Shown in pieces: positions 1 through 8,819 of a DNA stretch of 64,000 bases. The stretch is from the NCBI GenBank assembly GCA_022606425.2, contig JAHDVF020000016.1:2014501-2078500 (forward strand), in the 5' to 3' direction. The position numbers and the translations under genes are program-made. Numbering within the stretch: position 1 is the first letter of the stretch; the number at the start of each line of letters is the position of its first letter. This DNA is from Lepidostoma basale. Taxonomy: Eukaryota; Arthropoda; Insecta; Trichoptera; Lepidostomatidae. Below the pieces are notes generated by a model. It saw nothing but the letters and a program-made list of their open reading frames with translations, was not told where the DNA came from and searched no databases.

Positions 1-225
1 GTCAAAACTCTTTATATAAACGAAAAAACTAATTTAACATCAAAACAGTACAAACGTATTACTTGTCACAACTAACTATTAAAAAGTGCGGCAACAATCA
101 AATTGACCAAAAAAATTCAGTTATACACGAAATTTCTCCAAATTTACGGGAGCACCATACGAACCAAACCAAAATTTTCAAAATCAGAAACAGATATATA
201 TTTAACTAATTTTAAAAATCCAAAT
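1..225 (-). repeat. S-family repeat, 5' half, cut by window edge
   Basis: The reverse complement matches the 5' part of the long S copy at about 16800-17020, including a shared stretch around 'cagcaaaacagtacaaacg' and a 'ggtttggttc...ggtgctcc' block. The LINE-like 3' half would lie to the left of the window. No coding potential is visible. Confidence 0.75.
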
Positions 226-299
226 TGATGCCTGAACTGCAATGCGCACGTGCAGAAGATGAATCCCTCCAGAATCCCACACTTTGAGACGCATCAGAT

Positions 300-426
300 T
301 TATTTTGGCTACCGTCCCCCCGGAAGACCACCGAAGAGATGGAGGGATAGCTGGCAATCAACCTGCCAAGAGAGGCCAGCCTGACTACAGAAACTGACCA
401 AGCATCTAAAAAACGAAGAAGAAGAA
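300..426 (+). mobile_element. RTE-E LINE, 3' end with GAA tail
   Basis: In frame from 307 the sequence reads a short basic peptide containing GRPPKRWRDSW and ends at TGA 382-384. The GRPP(K/R)RW block is typical of the C-terminal region of RTE-like reverse transcriptases. A short (GAA)n tail follows at 415-426. The copy is a 5'-truncated, dead fragment. Confidence 0.75.
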
Positions 427-470
427 TTTATGCTCCAAAAATTCGTCTTGCAAGCTATGACATCTTCACT

Positions 471-560
471 GTTTTATGGGATGCTACTTGGGCCTTTAAT
501 GTGGTTTAAAGTTTCCCGTTGATTTCCACATTACTTATATACAAGTTATTTATAAAAAAA
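471..560 (+). repeat. Unoccupied paralogue of an insertion site at 5 kb
   Basis: This stretch ('gggatgctacttgggccttt' onward) resembles 5010-5053 joined directly to 5326-5350. In the second locus the two halves are separated by an RTE-C copy. It therefore looks like the empty-site version of that target. The identity of the host repeat is unknown. Confidence 0.6.
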
Positions 561-601
561 TATTTGATTTTTACTAGTCAAAATGGTGACAAAAAACAGC
601 G

Positions 602-946
602 CTGTTAAAATGTATTACACTGTTATAATATCACAATTTCTTTTTATTCACTGAGAGTGTCGCGATAGCTGTTTTGCCAACAGATGTTGGCATCATCAGG
701 TGTTATAATAAACTCGCTTTAACACCTGATATAACACCTGATGATGCTAACATCGGTTGGCGAAACAGCTGTCCACCGAGAGCGTCGCGACAGATGTTTC
801 GCCAACCGATGTTGGCATCATCAGGTGTAACAATAAACTCGTTGTAACACCTGATGATGCTAACATCGGTTGGCGAAACAGCTGTCGCGATACTCAGTGA
901 ATATAAAGAAATGTTGATATTATAACAGTGTTATAAATTTTAACAG
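602..946. mobile_element. P1 foldback, two palindromes with four hammerhead-like motifs
   Basis: Outer arms at about 602-660 and 888-946 are reverse complements. Between them the hammerhead-like unit occurs four times in alternating orientation: minus near 661-700, plus 738-773, minus 789-824 and plus 851-886. Each has CTGATGA, an extra T, a 6-bp hairpin (GCYAAC/GTTGGC), then GAAAC (AAAAC in the first) and an AGCT-centred stem. No coding sequence is present. Inverted and partial tail copies are known for Penelope-like elements, and assignment to that group is by analogy with the PLE tail at 37.7 kb. Confidence 0.7.
851..886 (+). ncRNA. Hammerhead-like ribozyme motif (P1)
   Basis: Core CTGATGA 851-857, one extra T at 858, stem II GCTAAC/GTTGGC with loop ATCG, then GAAA and a CAGCTG palindrome running into GTC 884-886. 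Stem I is weak (one sure pair, then a mismatch). The catalytic residues expected for a hammerhead (CUGANGA and GAAA) are present. The extra base before stem II departs from the canonical core, so activity is uncertain. Confidence 0.5.
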
Positions 947-949
947 TAA

Positions 950-987
950 TAATGTTAGAGTATCATAGTGTTTCGGCCAAAACAATG
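950..987 (+). repeat. Conserved outer flank of P1 elements
   Basis: A block containing 'atcatagtgtttc' and 'gccaaaacaatg' recurs beside other P1 copies: near 15636-15670 (plus), and reverse complemented near 32410-32450 and 54128-54166. It is probably part of the P1 element. The 101-codon frame that starts here is judged to be chance. Confidence 0.5.
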
Positions 988-1551
988 GATTATTTAAAAA
1001 AAAAACAGCTCTTAAAACATACTGGTGCGTATGGAGAAACTGTCAACATCCACATATTTGATATTTACAAGATCGGATTGAAGATGCAGCGTGGGAAAAC
1101 CGTGGTTTCGTTGGCTGGACGGTGTTCTGAAAGACCTGGTATTGTTGGGAGTCTAGGGCTTTTTGAAAGCGGCCGAGATCCACCCAGGACTATAGAGCCA
1201 GAGAAAAGAATAAAGAAACATACAACTCTTACCCATTTTGCACGTGTTATGACATGATTTGACTTGCTAGGATATTATCAAATGCATAGTCAAGCGAAAC
1301 AACGGCGACATTAGATGATGCTTTAGCAAAACAAAATATCAACTTATTGAACGCTAAGGAATTCCATAGTATTATACTTAAAAACTTTATTTAATCTACT
1401 ATTTAATAAAAGAATATTAAAAAACATTTCAAAATAAATATTTTTTTGTATTATCATTATGTACTATACTATTATTATTTAATATAACTTATTATTTATT
1501 ATTAAATAGCACAGGTTAATTTTAAAATTTGAATTATTGTATCGAAATTTA
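988..1551. other. No recognisable feature
   Basis: AT-rich sequence with one open frame (952-1257) that matches no family I recognise and has no supporting context. Confidence 0.5.
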
Positions 1552-1900
1552 AATGCTGTGAAGTGAATGCGGTGCGAATGATGGTGTTATGAACAAAATA
1601 CTGAAAGGATCATTAAGATGGTTTAGACATATGGAGAGAACGAATGAAGAAAGAATGGTAAAAAAAAGTATTTGTTTACGATGTAAATGGAACCAGAAAT
1701 AGAAGAAACGAGGAAAACGTGGCACGATCAAATAAATCAAATATTGAATGTCGGCCATGTGAGAAGTCAGAGAAGTCAGACACGATGTATGAATGTTGAA
1801 GAAGCGAGAGAAATATGTCAGGCAAGAAAAGTGTGGCAGTCCATTCTTTCTACCTACCCCTTCGGAGAGACGGCGTGATGGTTAGTTAGTAAGTTAGTTT
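1552..1900 (+). pseudogene. RTE-A LINE, 3' end with GTTA tail
   Basis: Conceptual translation with frameshifts gives the C-terminal RTE-A protein: SECGAND, a GSLRWF block, VNGT-like residues, then a tail ending in a WQSILSTYPFGETA-like motif and a TGA. The frame breaks near 1663-1672 in an A-run. A decayed GTTA tail closes the copy at about 1879-1900. Only the region after the reverse transcriptase domain is present, so it cannot be autonomous. Confidence 0.85.
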
Positions 1901-1907
1901 ATTAAAA

Positions 1908-2070
1908 ATGCGTTATTTATTTGTCTTTCCTTGTTTAGTTTTTACTATATTTTTACACCTGAAGATGGAGGTATTTTCCGAAACATGTCGTGTTTTTAAA
2001 TATTTTTTATTAAATAGTGGATTAAACAAAGTTTTTCAATTTCCTAAGTATAAAACAAAACATGTTATTC
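1908..2070 (+). mobile_element. P2 PLE-like tail, single arm
   Basis: AT-rich element end containing the hammerhead-like motif at 1955-1993, followed by T-rich sequence as in other P2 tails. There is no inverted partner arm and no coding sequence. Confidence 0.55.
1955..1993 (+). ncRNA. Hammerhead-like ribozyme motif (P2), complete three-stem fold
   Basis: Stem I is ACAC 1955-1958 with GTGT 1990-1993 (four consecutive pairs). The core CTGAAGA is 1959-1965, with an extra T at 1966. Stem II is GGA 1967-1969 with TCC 1977-1979. GAAA is 1980-1983, then C-AT-G forms a minimal stem III and cleavage would follow GTC 1987-1989. This is one of the two cleanest copies in the window because all three helices can be drawn. 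The extra base between the core and stem II is shared with every other family here. Confidence 0.6.
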
Positions 2071-2629
2071 ACTGTAATTATATCAATTTTGGTCCTGTGA
2101 TGAATACGTTCAACTTTGGTCGCAAGGCAGGATGAGGCGTCGTCGATGACGGCAGGAGGTTCAAAGGAAGAAGTCGTCCAAGGAATAACAGCTGCAGCCG
2201 AGATAACGGCGAGTCGGGAAGAAGTAGCAATGGTGGTGAATGAAGCAGTGAGTTAGTACGATGGTTAGGAACTGTGGCACAAGAGGCAAGGAGCCTATCT
2301 AGATTGAGATTGGTTTCTTGGCTACTCTGCAGCGGGAAGCACAAATTGGATATGAGATTGTATACCGTACAATATTAATTCCATTTTGATGCACCACTAA
2401 AACAATAAACCACTCACGTTTGAAACTTCTTAAATCAGTTTTACATTCCGAAAAGTATTAAAACAATATGTTTTATGAGAGAAATAACAGTTGATTATGG
2501 TCGCCATCTTGTTGCGACATATACTCGCAATGTGTTAGTTCAATCATAATACCAACAAAGCAAAACCAAATCAAAATTACGAATTATTTATAGTACTCGA
2601 ATAATTTCGTACGAAGCACGTAATTTATG
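2071..2629. other. No recognisable feature
   Basis: A less AT-rich patch at about 2100-2340 carries no frame with family resemblance. The rest is AT-rich and featureless by eye. Confidence 0.5.
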
Positions 2630-2764
2630 GTGTGGCATTATTAAAGATAATTTTACACCACTTATTATTATTCTTACACCACTTTATTTTTATTAAACAA
2701 TCTTTGATAGTATTTATTAAATATAGAAAACATTTTTTTTTCTGTGTTAGCCATACTTTTTGTT

Positions 2765-3005
2765 GTAGATGTTTTATTTGTCTTTTTATTTTTTATATAC
2801 TTTGTATTAACAACACTAACTTTGAAAAAAAATTAATTACATATTAATATTATAAAATTGTTATAATATTTCAAATATGTATCTTTATAATATGTATCAC
2901 TGAAGAAGGACCGGTTGTCCGAAACATGTCTGTTATGTAATAAGAATTTTTAAGTTAGTGTTGTATGTACAAAGTATATAAAAAAGAAAAAGACAAATAG
3001 AAAAC
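2765..3005. mobile_element. P2 foldback
   Basis: Left arm 2772-2825 (tttatttgtc...aacactaacttt) is the reverse complement of 2952-3000. The right arm carries the hammerhead-like motif at 2895-2935. The left arm has lost its copy. An inner inverted repeat around 'ttataaaattgttataa' forms the loop end. Confidence 0.7.
2895..2935 (+). ncRNA. Hammerhead-like ribozyme motif (P2)
   Basis: Stem I TATCA 2895-2899 with TGTTA 2931-2935 (four of five pairs). Core CTGAAGA 2900-2906, extra A 2907, stem II GGAC 2908-2911 with GTCC 2917-2920, GAAA 2921-2924, then C-AT-GTC ending at 2930. Stem II differs in sequence from the 1955 copy but keeps pairing. Confidence 0.6.
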
Positions 3006-3018
3006 ATAAGCTAAGATA

Positions 3019-3545
3019 GCAGTGCACAATGGTGTTCTTGTACCGAACCTCAGACAATATATGCCATTGAAGCATAAAACTGGCAAAATAATGATGAATG
3101 TATTGTAGAATAAATGAAGCAGAAATCAAATCAGTTAATTTTTTCAAAAGATATTACAAATAATTATAGTTTCAGGCATCTATTGAGAACAAGTAAAATA
3201 TAATAAATACATAAATAAATATATAATACAAGGAACGCATGAGACATTAGAAATACACGATACTCTCCAAAGTCACGAGTATTCGAATAATTGAGAATTT
3301 GAGAAATGAGATATCTTAGACGAATGCGTGGTAAATCTATATATGATAGAGTTTCAAATTCAAATATAAGAAGTGAATGCAGTGCGAATGATATGAACAT
3401 GTTAATTTAAAGCTTATTACGATGGTTTGGACACACAGAAATAATGAATGAAGAAATAATGGTAATGAAAGTATGTGTAAACGATGTAAACAGAACTAGA
3501 AATAGAGGAAGACCGAGGAAACGGCTCGGCCACGAATGTCGTCAT
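3019..3545 (+). pseudogene. RTE-A LINE fragment split by a J insertion
   Basis: RTE-A coding remnants at 3019-3126 (GVLVP...NWQ-like) and 3302-3545 (VEMRYLRRM-like onward) are colinear. The gap is the J fragment 3127-3301, flanked by AGAAAT at 3121-3126 and 3302-3307. Many stops are present. The copy fades out before the expected C-terminus. Confidence 0.75.
3127..3301 (-). mobile_element. J (CR1/Jockey-like) LINE 3' end, nested
   Basis: The reverse complement carries the J 3' untranslated region, with the 'tgttctcaatagatgcct'-type block and the ACTGATTTGATT-like tail. A 6-bp target duplication (AGAAAT) flanks it within RTE-A. Confidence 0.7.
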
Positions 3546-3832
3546 ATTAAAAGTGCCAGCACACTAAACTATTACGTAATCTTTTCCCAGTACTACACCT
3601 GACAACAAATACTCCACAATTCGCCCGAAGAGTTCTAACCCGTCCAATGCATTTGGGCAGCTAGCTAAGCAAGAGAAATGGCCACATTATGTAAAACTTT
3701 GAGCCTACGAATCATGAATTCAAAATACGGTAACGATCATTGTTCTACAGCAGGGATCGCAAACTTTGGCAAGCGTACCAAAAAAAAATTCTAAATAACC
3801 AAACCCTTTCATAAAATAATAACTAAATAAAA
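3546..3832. other. No recognisable feature
   Basis: Unassigned sequence between an RTE-A remnant and a P4 foldback. Confidence 0.4.
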
Positions 3833-4065
3833 TGTTGTTTTTTAACTACTTCCACTTTTGTCTTTATTTCGACAGCGACCGGCTTTGCCAGGCTCGCTGG
3901 CATCGACAGACTGAGCAGTCGAAAGCAGCAGACTGGCGAAACCGGTTGCTGTCGAAATAAAGACAGAAGTGGAAGTAGCTAAAAACACCGTTTTATTTAA
4001 TTATTATTTAAAATGAACATCCATCAAGAGATTGCAGTAAAATCATTTGATTACCTATCATAAAA
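3833..4065. mobile_element. P4 foldback
   Basis: Inverted arms about 3838-3905 and 3930-3990 share 'acttccacttttgtcttt'. The right arm continues into a unique tail (ttaaaatgaacatccatca...) that recurs at 56.4 and 63.2 kb. The minus-strand arm carries a decayed hammerhead-like motif at 3873-3913. The plus arm retains only GGCGAAACCGG. Confidence 0.75.
3873..3913 (-). ncRNA. Hammerhead-like motif (P4), decayed core
   Basis: On the minus strand: stem I CAGT/GCTG, CTGTCGA core, one extra T, stem II GCCAG/CTGGC. The expected GAAAC is mutated to AAAGC, so this copy should be inactive even if the family is a ribozyme. Confidence 0.4.
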
Positions 4066-4084
4066 AAATACGTTTTATATTATT

Positions 4085-4440
4085 AACTGGCACAATGGTG
4101 TTCTTGTGCCGACCCTTATGTATGGAAGTGAAGCATGGAACTGGCAAAAGAAGGTTGAAAGTAGAATACATGCAGTAGAAATGAGATCTCTTAGACGAAT
4201 GTGTTGATACTCTGTGTATGATAGAGTGTTAAATGCAAATATAAGAAGTGAATGCGGTGCGAATGAAAGTGTTATGAACAAAATAATGAGGGGGTCGTTA
4301 AGATGGTTTGGACACATGGAAAGAATGAGTGAAGACAGAATGGTGAAAATGTATATGTAAACGATGTGGACGGAGCTAGAAAAAGAGGAAAGCTGAAGAA
4401 AACTTTGCTCGATCAAATCAATCAAATATTTAATATCGTC
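4085..4440 (+). pseudogene. RTE-A LINE fragment
   Basis: Conceptual protein contains GVLVPTLMYGSEAWNWQKK and the GSLRWFGHMERMSE block, with stops and frameshifts. It ends at the ILN-like region before the C-terminus and abuts a minus-strand relative. Confidence 0.8.
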
Positions 4441-4640
4441 CTCGGCTTCTTTTTCCACTAACGCTGCTTGTGTACAACTTTTTAACCATTCTACTCTCAT
4501 CCATTCGTTCCATATGTCCAAACCATCTCAGGGATCCTTTTTTAATTTAATTCATGATGCAGTCATCTGCCTTACATTTTTTTCTTATTTCATCGTTCGA
4601 TATTCTATCATAAAATCAGAAAAAGAAAATCAGAAAATTG
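4441..4640 (-). pseudogene. RTE-A3 LINE fragment, inverted next to RTE-A
   Basis: The reverse complement gives the decayed A3 subfamily: a K-A-D-D-C block, GSLRWFGHMERM, then RVEWLKSC-like residues. It meets the plus-strand RTE-A copy tail to tail. Confidence 0.65.
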
Positions 4641-5043
4641 TGTGAACTTCCCTTACAGCGTAAAATATCATTTTCTCAAAACGATGAAACAACCCTGAAA
4701 TCCGATGGCGTTTCTCATCTCCCCTCCCTCCGCCGCTCTGATACCCCATAATAATGACCGTCAATTTATTAACAACCCCATCCCCGGCTGGAGAAACATG
4801 GCGCCAGGGGGTTCATTTGCACTTTACGTTGCCATGGCAGCGCAGGTATTGCTCAGTTCAACGAATATTTCAAAATTACAGAGTCACCCGAAAACTAATA
4901 ACCAAATTAAGCATTTTTATAAACACCGTGCACTTAAATTGTTGTTTGTTAAGTTTCAATCCAAATGATAGTTTGAAGAAAAGTTTTTATTAACATATAT
5001 TCAACATGATCTTGGGATGCCACTTGGACCTTTTTAATGTGGT
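4641..5043. other. No recognisable gene
   Basis: A CT-rich, G+C-richer patch at 4700-4860 has two overlapping open frames, but neither resembles a known family. The last ~40 bases belong to the host repeat also seen at 471-560. Confidence 0.45.
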
Positions 5044-5053
5044 AAATTCCCAT

Positions 5054-5325
5054 CTTGCTGAGCAACACAAAGTCCGTAAGGTGTCCTACTTGGGCCATGT
5101 TCTGAGAGGCGAAAAGTACGCTCTATTACATCTGATCTTGGAGGGTAAGATTAAGGGTCGACGAGGTGTTGGGAGAAGGCGGGTTTCCTGGCTGAAGAAC
5201 ATCCGAGAGTGGACGGGGCTGAGGACTGTGGGGGAGCTGTTCCGAGCTGCCCATGACGGGGAGGCCTACTCAAGGGTGATAGTCAACGTTGGGGAGACCT
5301 GACAGGACACGGAAAGAAGAAGAAG
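5054..5325 (+). pseudogene. RTE-C LINE, 5'-truncated insertion with target duplication
   Basis: A continuous frame encodes HKVRKVSYLGHVLRGEKY and then a GRRRVSW block and a REWTG...RVIVNVGET C-terminus. A short GAA tail follows at 5311-5325. AAATTCCCAT occurs on both sides (5044-5053 and 5326-5335), a clear target-site duplication. The frame is open over the whole remnant, so the insertion is relatively young, but it holds only the region after the reverse transcriptase domain. Confidence 0.9.
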
Positions 5326-5344
5326 AAATTCCCATTGCTTTCCA

Positions 5345-5665
5345 CATTTGTATACTTAACATACTTATACTTAAACTGCCGTTGTCGTCCACTGGTGGAC
5401 ATAGGCCTCCCATATACTTCTACAAGTATTTCTGTCTTGTGCCTTTCGCATCCAGTCACCAGCAATCCTTCGAATGCAATGAACCACAATGTGTGGGGGT
5501 CTCCTTCTATTTCATTTGACTTCGCGGATACTCCACTCACCACCCTTCTGGTCTATCTATCGTCTACCAATTTGGCAACATGTCCCGCAAATGACCATTT
5601 GAGCTAACACCCCTTTTACGACATCTGTTACTCCCAACCTTCTACGTATTTCAGTATTTCTTATC
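5345..5665 (-). pseudogene. RTE-like LINE fragment (K)
   Basis: The reverse complement encodes a GHVAKLVDDR-like block, then an RRVVSG and CERHKTEILVEVYGRP region typical of the RTE tail where 'AQDR..W' is expected. It is heavily mutated. Confidence 0.6.
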
Positions 5666-5674
5666 TTATGTGAG

Positions 5675-5815
5675 AGGTAGCTAGTCTATAGCCATTTTTA
5701 TTGCCACGTGAATAGCACCAGACCAAAGACAGTGTGACATTTTCAATTTCGTTGACAAACACACTGCTATCGCCGGGAATCGATCCCGGGACCTTCGGTG
5801 TGGTGATGATGTGAA
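5675..5815 (-). mobile_element. SINE-1, 5'-truncated
   Basis: The reverse complement has a B box (GGTTCGA-like, here GGGATCGATTCCC), then the SINE-1 body with the CACTGTC and 'tctggtg...attcacgtg' blocks. The A box is missing because the head is truncated after the B-box arm. Confidence 0.8.
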
Positions 5816-5999
5816 ATGATAGCTGGAGTTCAGCATCGCATAAAGAGAATCTTTTAGTAACAGACTCTTAAGTTTTTAACAAGTTAAAGAAGAGAAGAAA
5901 CAAATATAAAACAAATGTTATTCTCAAAATTGTCAATTATTTATTTAATTACTTAGCGTTTACACTCTGTAAAGTTTTTTTTTTGTTAATAAAAACATC

Positions 6000-6100
6000 G
6001 TTTTTTCATTTTATTTTTATTTTTCGTGTTTCGAATGTTTTATACCTTCATTATCAGGAGAACGATATAAAACTAGTTATGTCGTTCTCCTTAGTTGTGT
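6000..6100 (-). mobile_element. P6 PLE-like tail fragment
   Basis: The reverse complement reads CTGATAA, T, GAA...TTC, GAAAC, a decayed version of the motif with no clear GTC. A hairpin GGAGAACGATATAA / TTATGTCGTTCTCC at 6057-6092 lies beside it. Confidence 0.45.
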
Positions 6101-6149
6101 AAGATCAACCTAACCGTACTTACCACGTACGTACCATTTAGTATATATA

Positions 6150-6290
6150 CTAAATAGAGATCGAGTTATGTATAAAAGTGGAAGGGGTATAATTAGGATT
6201 GAAGAGAGGGGAGATGTAACGGGAACATATCGAGTGGAGGGGTTATAATTAGGATTGAGGAGAGGGGAGATGTAACGGGAAGTTATAACT
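6150..6290 (-). repeat. PLE 3' untranslated remnant with internal tandem duplication
   Basis: 'aggggtataattaggattga' occurs twice in tandem (period about 55-60). The same block at 55845-55910 lies directly downstream of a PLE-like coding tail on the minus strand, which identifies this as PLE 3' sequence. Confidence 0.55.
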
Positions 6291-6905
6291 TATAAGTGAC
6301 CGCTCTGTTTTATTTGACTGTTCAAATTTCAGAGTTCAGTAAAAATAAAAAGTGTTGTAAAATAAAGTATAACTATATTTATTCAAGTAAAATATTCAGT
6401 TTAAATTTATGAACCCTTTTGTTCCAATATTATTAATTATTCATTCAATCACTCGCCACTATCTTGCGTGTATGAAACGGGTTTATTGATGTTTTATTCA
6501 GGGTGTACTGTATACATTACGTCGGGGCACCCTATGGCCGCACTTCCATATCAAGTGAGAATACAGTAGCCGCTACAGGAGGCGATGTTGTTTTTGATTT
6601 ATTGCCCGGGAGATAATGCTAAACTTTGGCGATTTCTATGCAAATTATAAAAGAGTTATTAAATATTGTCGTGTTGGTTCTTTGGGTCCGTTTCGGAGAC
6701 GCAAACTTATATTTAAGGGTAAATTATGGAAATCGAAAAATCTTGCTGACTTCTACGTTTTCGTTTTTTTTATATATTCTCTGAACAAAATGCTACGTTT
6801 TCAGTTTTCTGTTATAATGATGCCAAATGTATCCTCTTGGTTTAGGTTTAAAGATGACCTTCTTGGCAGATCGGCAAGAGGCTGGCACATCGAAGTCCTG
6901 GCGAT
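6291..6905. other. No recognisable gene
   Basis: Contains one 106-codon frame (6616-6936) without family resemblance. Its last ~30 bases are J 3' UTR, so it is probably chance. Confidence 0.5.
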
Positions 6906-6907
6906 GG

Positions 6908-6980
6908 CAGTATGCGTTCCTGGTATTATATATTAATTGTATTCTACCTGTTGTCAATAGATATCTTAAACTATAATTAT
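6908..6980 (+). mobile_element. J LINE 3' UTR scrap
   Basis: 'atgcgttcctggtattatat' and the following 'gtcaatagatatcttaaac' are J 3' UTR landmarks. Neither coding sequence nor tail is preserved. Confidence 0.6.
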
Positions 6981-7027
6981 TCCTGCTCTCTCTCCTCTTC
7001 TCTCCTCCCTCCCTCCTGTGCTTCTCA

Positions 7028-7295
7028 GAGAGTGTTAAAATGTTTTGGACACATAGCCCGGAGAGATCAGAATAACCTTGAAAAGCTCATCATCATGGGA
7101 AAACAGGAGGGAAGGCGACCACAAGGACGACCACCGAGCCGTTATTCCGATCAAATCGGGGATCTGACTGGTCTCTCATTAGCTGCAGACTGGCGACTGA
7201 CGGTAGACAGGAGCGCATGGCGTGCCATGGTCAATAGTTTACAGGATGGACAAGACCCTCAATCACGAGGAATACGACTGAGAAGAAGACTGTAC
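7028..7295 (+). pseudogene. RTE-like LINE 3' end (G)
   Basis: An open frame encodes RVLKCFGHIARRDQNNLEKL, then an EGRRPQGRPPSRYSDQI block and a W-R-x-M-V motif. This is the usual order GH..RR / GRP..R.SDQI / W..MV of RTE-like C-termini. No target duplication was found. Confidence 0.75.
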
Positions 7296-7449
7296 ACAAC
7301 TTTAAGCTATTTATTTTAATGACTTCTGTGATGTAACTAATCTAACGCCATTTTATTATCATGTGAATTCTACTAGAATGACATATCCCAGAAAAAATCA
7401 TGAGTTTTATGAGTTTTATGATTTTTAGTTTTATGTTTTATACAAAAAA

Positions 7450-7885
7450 ATATTGTTAACTAGCTAACTTACCACCACGCCGTCTTTTCAGATCAAATCA
7501 AATCAAATTAGTTTATTTCACCAACAGACATTACAAAATTAATTTTTAAGGCGTGTATTGAGAACAGATATTAAAATAATATATTGTGTATAGTATACTA
7601 CCAGAATCGTTCAACATTAGGAAGACAGGTTACTCTCCAGGATTAAGAGTATTTGCCTTCTGAACGTACTTTCACTAATATGAAAGATGTCGATCTCCGA
7701 GCAGATTAATTGTTGTAACAGGGACAAAAAGACGAACACCCTGCAGCATGGCCGAAAGGGTAAGGTTTGATGGGTTGCGAACCTCATCGCCAGCAATAGG
7801 TATCTCCTGCGCTTCGATCGTCCAACGTCCACAAAATAAATCTAAAAACAAAATTTTCAAAATACAATGATATAAAATAAAACAT
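7450..7885 (-). repeat. S-family copy interrupted by J and by RTE-A2
   Basis: S pieces at 7450-7480 (GTTA-type end, 'caccacgccgtc') and 7755-7882 ('ttgcgaacctcatcgcc' block) flank a J copy. The S sequence resumes at about 8478-8510 beyond an RTE-A2 insertion. Part of the S middle is deleted. Confidence 0.65.
7483..7754 (-). pseudogene. J LINE 3' end inside S
   Basis: The reverse complement encodes pieces of the J C-terminus (SEIDIFHISESTFRRQILLI) and the 3' UTR, ending in AATTTGATTTGATTTGA. The coding part has an internal deletion that removes the TNLPL..GRAI segment. Confidence 0.75.
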
Positions 7886-8477
7886 AACAACAACAACAAA
7901 CCATCAAGCCGTTTCCCTGCAGGGGTAGGCAGAGAGAATGGACCGCCACACTACTCTATCCTATCTAAGAGATGGGTGCACACTTACCCATTTCTTCAGA
8001 CTTATCAGGGGATTTTTTGAGAATTCCGTTATCTTGGAGGCTATCCATCTTTATGTTCCGGATGGTTATCTTCGACAGCGTCAGAATGCCAGCATGCAGA
8101 ACCAACCTGCCTCTGGCGATGCCGGTAGGGAGAGCAATCAAACTGCTGAACATAATCGCTTCGGAGATCGATGTCTTTCATATTCGTGAAAGTACGTTCA
8201 GAAGACAAATACTCTGGACTTTGGAGAGTATCTTGTATTCCTAATGTCGAACCATCTCTCATGCGTTCCTGGTATTATATATTTATTATGTTTTACCTGT
8301 TCTCAATAGATGCCCTAAACTTTAAAAAATGTTTGTAATGTATTTTGAGAAAATAAACTGATTTGATTTTATTTGATTTGATCCTGATATACCTCTCTAG
8401 CTTCCTCCACATTCATACATCGAGTAATACACGCACGTCGATTCTCCCGGCTTCTGACATGACCAACCTTTAATATA
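7883..8477 (-). mobile_element. RTE-A2 LINE end inserted in S, split by J
   Basis: RTE-A2 pieces at 7883-7962 ((GTT)n tail and terminal codons) and 8381-8477 (CMN..RACITR-type region) are colinear. The outer ends are flanked by a 25-bp direct repeat of S sequence at 7858-7882 and 8478-8502, an unusually long target duplication. A J element sits inside. Confidence 0.8.
7963..8380 (+). pseudogene. J LINE 3' end nested in RTE-A2
   Basis: An open frame gives SSDLSGDFLRI...ACRTNLPLAMPVGRAIKLLN, then IASEIDVFHIRESTFRRQIL. This C-terminal layout (RTN / P..RA..LLN / DVF..S) is that of CR1/Jockey-type reverse transcriptases. The 3' UTR ends in ACTGATTTGATTTTATTTGATTTG. ATCCT at 7958-7962 and 8381-8385 is the target duplication. 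Confidence 0.85.
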
Positions 8478-8707
8478 CAAAATACAATGATATAAAATAA
8501 AATATTATTATATGAACTAAATTTTATAAAAATGATTTTAAAAATGTCGGCGATTTCGTTTCACGTTGATAGTTTATAATCCCCAGCATCCAGCTCCACA
8601 GATTCCATCCGAGATACGTCATAAAACCAATATCGCTTTACGGCGGTTTTATAGGGGACTTCCCGCGCTGGGGGAGGTCAGCCTAGTACTGTGCACCACT
8701 GCCAAGT

Positions 8708-8728
8708 GCCGGTTCGCACGAACCGGTT
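8708..8728. repeat. Short perfect hairpin
   Basis: CCGGTTCG-CA-CGAACCGG gives an 8-bp perfect stem with a 2-base loop, inside an otherwise unassigned G+C-richer patch (8540-8750). Confidence 0.5.
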
Positions 8729-8819
8729 ACAAAATCGACCGTTGTATAATGCTTTTTTTTTTTAAATAAATAAAAGAACTTTTGTGTTTATTTAATTTAT
8801 ATTCCACGTATTAACTGTT

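Noticed and set aside
602..946. CRISPR-like array from the repeated GATGATGC units
   Set aside because: Units alternate in orientation, have no spacers, and the DNA is eukaryotic.
952..1257. 101-codon open frame as a gene
   Set aside because: It begins in the repeated P1 flank block and has no resemblance to any family.
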